This document shows, in pieces, positions 17,253 through 24,025 of a stretch of DNA of 64,000 bases. The first letter of the stretch is position 1; each line of letters opens with the position of its first letter. The stretch comes from Paramuribaculum sp. (GTDB lineage Bacteria; Bacteroidota; Bacteroidia; Bacteroidales; Muribaculaceae): the NCBI GenBank assembly GCA_022511125.1, contig JAFLSD010000001.1, forward strand, positions 310,001 through 374,000, in the 5' to 3' direction. Below the pieces are notes generated by a model, which was not told where the DNA came from, ran no database searches, and saw nothing but the letters and a program-made list of their open reading frames with translations. A program made the translations under genes and the position numbers.

Positions 17253-17332
17253 ATTTCCCCAAATAAACATTAGCCGTTGATCGCGACACATGCCATTATA
17301 ATAAGCTTTAGTCGCGACAGAAGTGGGGAAAT
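17253..17332. repeat. nested inverted repeat between convergent operons
   Basis: Two perfect stems are nested: outer ATTTCCCCA (17253-17261) with TGGGGAAAT (17324-17332), inner TCGCGAC (17281-17287) with GTCGCGA (17311-17317). It fills most of the 135-base gap between btuD and the DUF4249 gene. It may be a bidirectional transcription stop or a structured RNA. No clear T run follows either arm. Confidence 0.5.
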
Positions 17333-17372
17333 TTCTATCTTATGCAAAAAGAGCTGGAATCGGAAGATAGAT

Positions 17373-18368
17373 TTATTTGGTGAAAGGTCCGAGAATCCCG
17401 ATTACGTCGATATCGGTCTCATCGAGTGAGTAGGACGCAAAGATACCTACTCCTCCGTTAATATTTGAAAAACTTTTAAGGGGTTCTGTGAAACCGAGAT
17501 CAATCATACCCCCGTGAAGGCTTGAATCACCGGCCGAATTGCTATATAACCTTGACAAAAGATAGTTATAATACGCCCTTGAGATAGAAAAGAGTTTAAA
17601 ACGCCGTTTCATCTTGCTGAAAGCAGGTAGATTTAGTTGGTCTCCTTGGATTATTTCTTTCACTATAAGTGTGTGGGTCTGTCCGTCGATACCATAATCC
17701 GAAAATGGAAGCCCCGTATAGCTGTATGGCTCCCATCCTGGTACTATCGAGTTGATCTGTCGTGCAAGCTGTTGGAATACATATTCATAGGTATAATCTC
17801 TGACTCCGAAATGGAGATTTCCGCCTTCGAAAATATCATACTCTCCATAAGACAAAAAATAAAAGTTGTCTTCTGCAACCGGATCGGAAAAGGTGATTTG
17901 GTATGTCACCAGATAATCTTCTTCGGAATATATTGACATGGGGCCTTGCCGTGACACATCGACCGATTCTATTTTAACTTTATTGGGGATAGTATCCCGA
18001 CAATCTATGTGCTGCCCTCTGTATTCGGTAGTCAACTCCAAAACATCTCCTTCCGAGGGTATCAGTGACGATTCATACATGTTAGTCTCAGGATTAAATG
18101 TCAATATTCCCGTAATATCGCCGTTTATCTTATATGAAATCTCGAGATCACGAACATATTGGCGGCTTTGTACCGGATCGGAATAGAAAAATGTTTTGGT
18201 AGCGACTGCAGCTAACGTCGAATCGGGATTGACTACGGAGTTTAATGAGAGCAGATTTTCACCATTCTCTCCTTTATATTTATCAAGATCAATGTCCTGG
18301 TAACAGCCGGCAAATAGTAGTAAGGCTGCCGGTAAAGCTATGATTCGGGTTATATCGTATTTTTTCAT
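17373..18368 (-). CDS. DUF4249 lipoprotein
   Basis: 331 aa with a lipoprotein signal ending LLLFAGC (Cys22). The sequence matches the DUF4249 family: an early LLSLNSVVNPDS, then YEGSxx-like strands (NMYESSLIPSEGDVLELTTEYRG), and a C-terminal SNINGGVGIFASYS. Members are usually encoded just after STN-containing TonB receptors, as here, and are thought to act as partner surface lipoproteins; the substrate is unknown. Downstream of the receptor by 40 bases. Confidence 0.88.
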   Translation of the reverse strand: MKKYDITRIIALPAALLLFAGCYQDIDLDKYKGENGENLLSLNSVVNPDSTLAAVATKTFFYSDPVQSRQYVRDLEISYKINGDITGILTFNPETNMYESSLIPSEGDVLELTTEYRGQHIDCRDTIPNKVKIESVDVSRQGPMSIYSEEDYLVTYQITFSDPVAEDNFYFLSYGEYDIFEGGNLHFGVRDYTYEYVFQQLARQINSIVPGWEPYSYTGLPFSDYGIDGQTHTLIVKEIIQGDQLNLPAFSKMKRRFKLFSISRAYYNYLLSRLYSNSAGDSSLHGGMIDLGFTEPLKSFSNINGGVGIFASYSLDETDIDVIGILGPFTK

Positions 18369-18408
18369 TTTTCAATTAACTTTATGATAATTACATTATT
18401 AAATTCAA

Positions 18409-20988
18409 TTAAAATTCATAAGTCCATGATATCGACGGTATGATAGGCAGCAGACTTAATTTCCGGAATTTTTTGTTGGAGAATGTGAAATCTACCCATC
18501 CGTCTTTAACGATAGTTATAGGATTCATCCGACAGTAAGCATTATAAAGACTGAAGTTCCAAATGGTTCTGTTGCCGTTCTTTAGTTTCTTAAACAAACT
18601 CATTCCGATATCAAGTCTGTGATAAGCCGGCAGCCTCACATTGTTCCTTTCGGATATATATCCCACTCCCGACGCATTTTCAAGATTGTCAGACCACCAG
18701 GAAGAGTTGAAGTCGCCCATGTCTGTAGGTGCCTGAGGAAACCACTCGCCTGTAGAAGGATAATCATAGAGCGATATTGTCAGTCTGTTTCCTGTCATAT
18801 AAGTCCAGCCGGCGTTGAATTCTATCTTATCATTGAGCCTATAAGACGCGTTTATATTGATTTTATGGCGATTGTCGAATTTGGCCGGAAATTTGACTCC
18901 TTCGTTGAGCTGACTGAATTTGCGCCAATTCCACATAAGTCCGTAGCTGATCGAGCCGACCACTTTGCCTAATTCTTTTGTCACGCTCAAATCAATGCCG
19001 TAGGCCCAGCCTCTGCCGCTAACAGTTTTTTCATCCCACGTGAGATTGGGATTAAGCGTAGAAATTCCTTCGCGGAATTCAAGAAGATTCCTCATATCTT
19101 TATACCAGCCTTCGATTGAGAAGAACGTCCCCCGAGACAAATTTCCGTAAAATCCGACTGAGTATTGATCGCTCGACAATGGTTCTTTCCCCTCTCCTAT
19201 CGGCTGCCAGAGATCGGTTGGAAGATTGATATAATTCGGAGATACCTGTTGAATGAACTGATTTATTCTCGCGTATGATGCTTTGACGCTATAATCCTGC
19301 GTAATGTTTATCCTGACGGACGCACGCGGTTCGAGACGCGGAAAGGATTTACCTGAAATATTCATGTTTACAAATCGAAGCCCTACATCCAACGACGCTC
19401 TGTCGCCGAAATTAATCAGATTGTCTAAATATGCGGAAGCTTCCATTGATTTTACTGAAGGATTGCCGTTATTCTCCGTCCAGGATTTCCCATCTTCCAT
19501 AAACCTGTTAACCAATCCTTCGGGATGATAATTATGATGAACTATAGCCGCTCCCGCCTTAAGGAGCCACAATCTGTCCCATTGTTTCATATATTGAGCC
19601 TTCAGGCCAATGTCGGCGATGGAATTATAAGTCGCGTCGTAAGTCAATCCATAACTTAGCGGATCGTTCGTATCCAACTGATGTTCTGCCTGTTGTGTGA
19701 AACGTGAAGAATATTTCGTAAAATAGGCTACAGCGTTGAGGCTACCCTTACCCACTCTATAATCGGCGTTGACCGATACGCCCCAGTTTCCCCATGCGAG
19801 ACGATTGGAGTTCTCTTCATAATGATATGATGTGTTTGCCGCTCCGTCGGAAAGAGAAGACAGCGAGGACGGTTCTACTTGGGAGTAATCCTCCGGAGCG
19901 CTCTTTTGGGACTGTCGCAATCCTATCTTCAAGTAATCATGACCATAATATCCTATGGCATAGAGCTTACCGCTCCCTAATCGCCAGTCGATACGGGCGT
20001 TGAAATCGGTGAAACTATAGGATGCGATAGTTTTCTTCCCGTTTTTCTTCTGGATAGCGTTGAATATAGCTAATGCAGGCAATCCCACAACATCTACCCA
20101 GGAACGTCTTACTCCGGCACTGAAAGCCAGTCGTTCTTTGACTATGGGTCCTGTTACGTAGGCGTTGGCGGCGAGGAGTCCGACAGTGAATTTCCCTGTA
20201 TAAGAAGTAAAGTCGGGCTCGTTCATTGTGATATCGGTGACGCTTGAGATCCTGTCCCCGAAACGAGCCGGAAAGGCGGACTTGAAGAAATCAACTTTCC
20301 GGATGGTTGATACATTGAACGCCGAGAATATCCCGCCCAAATGGGCTACGTGGTAAACGGGCAGTCCGTTGTAGAGAAACAGATTCTGATCATTTTCCCC
20401 TCCGTGGACATAAAGACCTGAAAACCCTTCCACCCCCTGTGCCACGCCCGGCAGGGTCTGTAATGTCTTTATTACATCTGGTTCTCCTAAGAGTACCGGC
20501 AGTTTGGTGATCATTTCGCTACCTATGACGTGCCGTCCCATCTCTGCAGCCTTCAGATTGCGGTCCGCGCCCGTAGCCCTTACCGTCACCTCGTCGAGAT
20601 TGACGGTAAGGTCAGCGATAATAGTGTCGGTCGTTATAATCCTCTCTGTTTTCGGCTTGATGATCTTGGCTGTTTCCCGCTTTTTTGTCTTATCCTTTAC
20701 AAGGATCACATTGTTGCCTTTTACCTTGTAGGAAATCCCTGTTTCTTTGAAAATACGGCTGAGCACTTTTTTCAGCGGTTGATTTTTAACATCGATATTC
20801 ACTATCATATCTTTCAGAATATCGGACGAATAGACAAAATTCATGCCCGTCTGTGACATGATATTACGGAAAACCTCGGCCGCCGGTTCATCGACTGCTC
20901 GCACGGTCACCTTCTGCGCATTTGACGCAAGTGAAACTAATAGAAATGTGAATAAAAAGAGAATTGAACGTTTCATAGTGTTATTCAT
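18409..20988 (-). CDS. STN-domain TonB-dependent receptor (DUF4249-partner family)
   Basis: About 859 aa from the ATG at 20988; the next ATG at 20976 (MKRSILFLFTF) is equally plausible, and a more upstream one at 21015 is unlikely. Signal peptide to SNAQ. Residues about 25-100 form a secretin/TonB short N-terminal (STN) domain that can signal to an anti-sigma factor. No carboxypeptidase-regulatory-like domain follows; instead a short linker leads to the plug (EPDVIKTLQTLPGVAQGVEG, GLYVHGGENDQNLFLYNG). The rest is a 22-strand-type barrel ending SWTYEF. Encoded straight after the anti-sigma factor, overlapping or 4 bases apart. Cargo unknown. Confidence 0.9.
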   Translation of the reverse strand: MNNTMKRSILFLFTFLLVSLASNAQKVTVRAVDEPAAEVFRNIMSQTGMNFVYSSDILKDMIVNIDVKNQPLKKVLSRIFKETGISYKVKGNNVILVKDKTKKRETAKIIKPKTERIITTDTIIADLTVNLDEVTVRATGADRNLKAAEMGRHVIGSEMITKLPVLLGEPDVIKTLQTLPGVAQGVEGFSGLYVHGGENDQNLFLYNGLPVYHVAHLGGIFSAFNVSTIRKVDFFKSAFPARFGDRISSVTDITMNEPDFTSYTGKFTVGLLAANAYVTGPIVKERLAFSAGVRRSWVDVVGLPALAIFNAIQKKNGKKTIASYSFTDFNARIDWRLGSGKLYAIGYYGHDYLKIGLRQSQKSAPEDYSQVEPSSLSSLSDGAANTSYHYEENSNRLAWGNWGVSVNADYRVGKGSLNAVAYFTKYSSRFTQQAEHQLDTNDPLSYGLTYDATYNSIADIGLKAQYMKQWDRLWLLKAGAAIVHHNYHPEGLVNRFMEDGKSWTENNGNPSVKSMEASAYLDNLINFGDRASLDVGLRFVNMNISGKSFPRLEPRASVRINITQDYSVKASYARINQFIQQVSPNYINLPTDLWQPIGEGKEPLSSDQYSVGFYGNLSRGTFFSIEGWYKDMRNLLEFREGISTLNPNLTWDEKTVSGRGWAYGIDLSVTKELGKVVGSISYGLMWNWRKFSQLNEGVKFPAKFDNRHKININASYRLNDKIEFNAGWTYMTGNRLTISLYDYPSTGEWFPQAPTDMGDFNSSWWSDNLENASGVGYISERNNVRLPAYHRLDIGMSLFKKLKNGNRTIWNFSLYNAYCRMNPITIVKDGWVDFTFSNKKFRKLSLLPIIPSISWTYEF

Positions 20989-21448
20989 AGTTTTTGATTG
21001 TAATTTCAGTATCAAGAATTTCGTTTATGGTTTCTATTAATTCTATAGCTGAACCTTCATAATGAAGCGTAAGACGATATTCCTCTGCATTTTCAGGCAG
21101 ACCGGTTACGTCTACTCCGTAAACCGCTTTGATTTTCTCTATCACAACGGGCAAAGTGGCTCCATCGAAGTCAATAGAATGGACAACCATTTCTGAAGGT
21201 GTGGGATCTGAGGTCTGTTGTTCTATGGCCGATACGGGCTTCTCTGCAAAATATCCATTATGTACGAGGATTGCCGCCGTTGCACCGATAACGGCGAGCA
21301 AAATGGAGGCGGCAGCTACTCTCGGAAGAGTCCACCATACTCTAACCAACGGTTTTATCTTTCTCAACGCCGGTTCGACTCTGAACAGTCCGGCTCTATA
21401 ATGTCGGGCTATAAACCCCGTCTCTTTTTCAAAATCTGACATTTTCAT
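20981..21448 (-). CDS. minimal FecR-like anti-sigma factor (TM + DUF4974 only)
   Basis: 155 aa, half the usual FecR-family length (over 300 aa). An N-terminal cytoplasmic segment (1-40) leads to one membrane helix (about 42-63) and a periplasmic part holding a DUF4974-type domain (92-150: DFDGATLPVVIEKIKAVY, then YRLTLHYEGSAIELIETINEIL). The central FecR domain is absent. Position between an ECF sigma gene and an STN receptor argues for an anti-sigma role. An inverted repeat covers its first start codon. Alternative start at 21442. Confidence 0.78.
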   Translation of the reverse strand: MKMSDFEKETGFIARHYRAGLFRVEPALRKIKPLVRVWWTLPRVAAASILLAVIGATAAILVHNGYFAEKPVSAIEQQTSDPTPSEMVVHSIDFDGATLPVVIEKIKAVYGVDVTGLPENAEEYRLTLHYEGSAIELIETINEILDTEITIKNYE

Positions 21449-21477
21449 TGCGTCTGTTTTTTATCATACGACGCAAT
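21447..21477 (-). promoter_or_regulatory. inverted repeat masking the anti-sigma start codon
   Basis: On the minus strand ATTGCGTC (21477-21470) pairs perfectly with GACGCAAT (21454-21447), loop 15 bases. The second arm includes the first two bases of the anti-sigma ATG. It could control translation of the anti-sigma factor, or be a protein-binding palindrome. Confidence 0.4.
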
Positions 21478-21581
21478 TATCCCAAAAAGGTCCTATCCTT
21501 CACAATATTTTTTTTGCTACAATTAATAAATTAGTTCAGCAATGCAGGAAATTTTATGTCGAGTCGGACTACTTGGTTTAT

Positions 21582-22106
21582 TTATAGGAAGGGCAAGAAG
21601 AAGGGCTTGTGACCTGAAGAAAGGGCTTCACGCAATCGGCTGAAAGCCTTCGTCATCTGATTTTTGACTGTCTTTAACGATATTCCCAGCTCATCGGCTA
21701 TTTCCTGATTAGACAGACCGTCGCGCTTACTAAGAAGAAAGATTTCACGACACTTTTCAGGAAGGTTGTCGATGGCTCTCCATATTTTGGCATCTCTTTC
21801 AGAAGTATCTACAGTTTCGTCATCTATTTCGGGAATATTTTCCAACCCTATCATTTCTTTCTTTTCTCTGAGAAAAGAGATACATTCATTTCGGACGCTG
21901 CGGTACATATAAGCCGGAAAATTTTCTATACACTCGCCCTCCTCTACCCGTATCCACGCTTTCGTGAAAGCCTCCGACACGATATCTTCCGCTGTGGGCG
22001 CATCATTAACAAGACGAAGTGCATACATCCCCAGAGGTAGGTAAAGTTTACGGAAATGTTTGTCGAATTCCAAGCTGTTCACTTTAGTCTCAAATATGTC
22101 ACACAA
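21582..22106 (-). CDS. ECF-type RNA polymerase sigma factor
   Basis: 174 aa. Sigma region 2 (about 12-82) has EFDKHFRKLYLPLGMYALRL, PTAEDIVSEAFTKAWIR and PAYMYRSVRNECISFLR. Region 4 (about 112-165) has AIDNLPEKCREIFLLSKRDGLSNQEIADELGISLKTVKNQM. It belongs to the Bacteroidota sigma-70 family paired with FecR-like regulators. Upstream of the anti-sigma and TonB receptor genes with a 133-base gap that may contain its own target promoter. Its start overlaps the end of the transporter gene by 8 bases, so it is probably also transcribed from that gene's promoter. Confidence 0.92.
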   Translation of the reverse strand: MCDIFETKVNSLEFDKHFRKLYLPLGMYALRLVNDAPTAEDIVSEAFTKAWIRVEEGECIENFPAYMYRSVRNECISFLREKKEMIGLENIPEIDDETVDTSERDAKIWRAIDNLPEKCREIFLLSKRDGLSNQEIADELGISLKTVKNQMTKAFSRLREALSSGHKPFFLPFL

Positions 22107-23760
22107 ATATCAGTACCAGAAGTTGGGCTATGACTATACGGCTGAAAATAGCCATAGGATAGACCGTTGCGTATCCTACCGACGGATTATCGCCGGGTAA
22201 CGTCGAATTGGCATAATCAAGAGCCATCGGATTGGCCATCGCTCCGCATATCATGCCGCACGACGATCCAAAATCTATTTTGGACAAACGCATTGCTATC
22301 CACGACATGATTACAACCGGCACAAAAGTAATGATGAATCCTATGCCGATCCAAATCAGTCCGTCGGCCTTCATGATCGTATCGAGGAAATTGGCTCCCG
22401 CTGCCAGTCCGAGACATCCCAGATAGAGCGATAGTCCTATACCGCGCAGCATCAGATTTGCGCTGCGGGTTGTGAAGATGACGAGGTGGAACTGCGGGCC
22501 GAAGCGACCTATGAGTATTCCCACGATTATGGGACCACCGGCGAGTCCTAATTTAACCGGAGTGGATATGCCAGGGATGAAGAAGGGGATCGAACCGAGC
22601 AGGAGCCCGAGAACGATTCCGATGAACATCGCCGCCATATTGGGTTCGCGGAGCACATCGACGGCATTGCCGAGCACTTTCTCAACATTTTCAACTGATT
22701 TAGCTTCTCCAACCACGGTAAGGCGGTCGCCTATCTGAAGCACGAGGTTTGGGTCGGCGAGCAGTATTACCCCGCTTCTGATCACCCTCGATATATTGAT
22801 GCCATAACTGTTTCTTAATTTGAGCGATCCGAGTTTTTTACCGTTAAGCTCCGGCTTGGATATTATTATCTGTTTGGAAATCAGAGAACTGTCGATAGCG
22901 TCCCAGTCGATATCGTCGGCATTCCAGTCGGTCTGCTCTTGTTCGCCGAATAATAATGTCATGGCCGGTGCGTCTTTTTCGGTCGTTATTACGAGAAGCC
23001 TGTCGCCATCACATAGTATCGTGTCGGAATTCGGTATTGAAACGGTCCCGTTCCTCCATAGACGCGATATCACGAATTTATGTTGTATCAGCGTTGCAGC
23101 CTCCCTTATGCTCATGCCGAAAACTCCGGGATTATGCACCTGATAGGCTGCGATAAAAGTTTGGTTCGCATCGTCGGGCTCGGTATCTTTGATGTCCGTA
23201 GGCCGAACGAAAATCTTCCGAACTAAAGCTATGGCGATAATAACGCCGACGACTCCAAGCGGATAAGTGACGGCACAACTCAACGCCGCTCCGTTTGCTG
23301 ATACTCCGACTTGTTCAAGAGCTTGCTGTGCCGCACCTAAAGCCGGTGTGTTGGTCGTCGCTCCCGACAAAATTCCCACCATGTCGGCCATCGGAACGCC
23401 GAAAAGATAGACCATCGCAACGGCGAGCAATGTGCCGAAAAGCACTGTTGCCAGACCGAGAAGATTCAATCTCACACCGCCATGGCGGAAAGAGCTGAAA
23501 AATCCGGGTCCTACCTTCACACCCAATTCATAGACAAACAGTACGAGACCGAAACTTTCGGCATACATAAGCATCTGCGGATCTATCGAAAAGCCCAGAT
23601 GACCCGCGATTATGCCCACAAAAAATACCCAAGTCACGCCCAATGAAATTCCGCAGATATGGATTTTACCTAATCCTAATCCTATCGCTATTATTATTGA
23701 CAGGACTATCACCGCTTGCACCGCGCTATGTTCGAAAAGTACGCTCTGAAGCCATTCCAT
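22099..23760 (-). CDS. AspT/YidE-family transporter with two RCK_C (TrkA-C) domains
   Basis: 553 aa. Two membrane halves (about 10-185 and 375-553) flank two TrkA-C domains (about 215-280 and 290-365: LLVITTEKDAPAMTLLFG and GDRLTVVGEAKSVENVEKVL). Repeated motifs GVTWVFFVGIIAGHLG, SGATTNTPALGAAQQAL and GAMANPMALDY are typical of the aspartate:alanine exchanger (AAE) superfamily. The substrate may be a dicarboxylate or amino acid but cannot be fixed. A promoter box ends 4 bases before the ATG, predicting a leaderless mRNA. Overlaps the sigma-factor gene. Confidence 0.88.
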   Translation of the reverse strand: MEWLQSVLFEHSAVQAVIVLSIIIAIGLGLGKIHICGISLGVTWVFFVGIIAGHLGFSIDPQMLMYAESFGLVLFVYELGVKVGPGFFSSFRHGGVRLNLLGLATVLFGTLLAVAMVYLFGVPMADMVGILSGATTNTPALGAAQQALEQVGVSANGAALSCAVTYPLGVVGVIIAIALVRKIFVRPTDIKDTEPDDANQTFIAAYQVHNPGVFGMSIREAATLIQHKFVISRLWRNGTVSIPNSDTILCDGDRLLVITTEKDAPAMTLLFGEQEQTDWNADDIDWDAIDSSLISKQIIISKPELNGKKLGSLKLRNSYGINISRVIRSGVILLADPNLVLQIGDRLTVVGEAKSVENVEKVLGNAVDVLREPNMAAMFIGIVLGLLLGSIPFFIPGISTPVKLGLAGGPIIVGILIGRFGPQFHLVIFTTRSANLMLRGIGLSLYLGCLGLAAGANFLDTIMKADGLIWIGIGFIITFVPVVIMSWIAMRLSKIDFGSSCGMICGAMANPMALDYANSTLPGDNPSVGYATVYPMAIFSRIVIAQLLVLIFV

Positions 23761-23764
23761 GCTG

Positions 23765-23772
23765 CAAAGGTA
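23765..23772 (-). promoter_or_regulatory. -7 box TACCTTTG for the AspT-type transporter / sigma operon
   Basis: TAnnTTTG match on the minus strand followed by CAGC and the ATG at 23760. Confidence 0.65.
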
Positions 23773-23814
23773 AGCAAAATTCGCTTGCCTGCTTGCAGTC
23801 TTAAAAAATATTCG

Positions 23815-23822
23815 TACCTTTG
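23815..23822 (+). promoter_or_regulatory. -7 box TACCTTTG for the SRP RNA gene
   Basis: TAnnTTTG match 4 bases before the first paired base of the SRP RNA, consistent with transcription start at 23826-23827. Confidence 0.8.
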
Positions 23823-23826
23823 CAGC

Positions 23827-23940
23827 GGGTAAGTCCTACACGACCAGCTCCCCGGGAACTCCGTCAGGTCTTGATCGAAGCAGCGGTACCGGGTCGTAGC
23901 GGTGCGATGTAGTCAGCTTACCCTTTTTTATTTCATTATC
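23827..23940 (+). ncRNA. ffs: signal recognition particle (4.5S) RNA
   Basis: The 5-prime GGGTAAG pairs with CTTACCC (23927-23933), which runs into a T-rich terminator (23934-23939). The middle carries the universal SRP helix-8 core: GTCAGG on one side and AGCAGC on the other (23862-23886), followed by GGTACCGGG pairing with CCCCGG. Length about 107 bases is right for the small bacterial SRP RNA. It forms the targeting particle with Ffh. The apical loop reads TGAT rather than GGAA. Confidence 0.92.
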
Positions 23941-23974
23941 CTTCATGTGAGCCCATAAGTCAGCGAAAAAAGCT

Positions 23975-23982
23975 TATCTTTG
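23975..23982 (+). promoter_or_regulatory. -7 box TATCTTTG for the TPR/OMP operon
   Basis: TAnnTTTG match 43 bases before the ATG of the TPR protein. Confidence 0.65.
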
Positions 23983-24025
23983 CAAAAGATTTCAAAGATT
24001 GAAACCTTAATGTCGATTGAATTAA

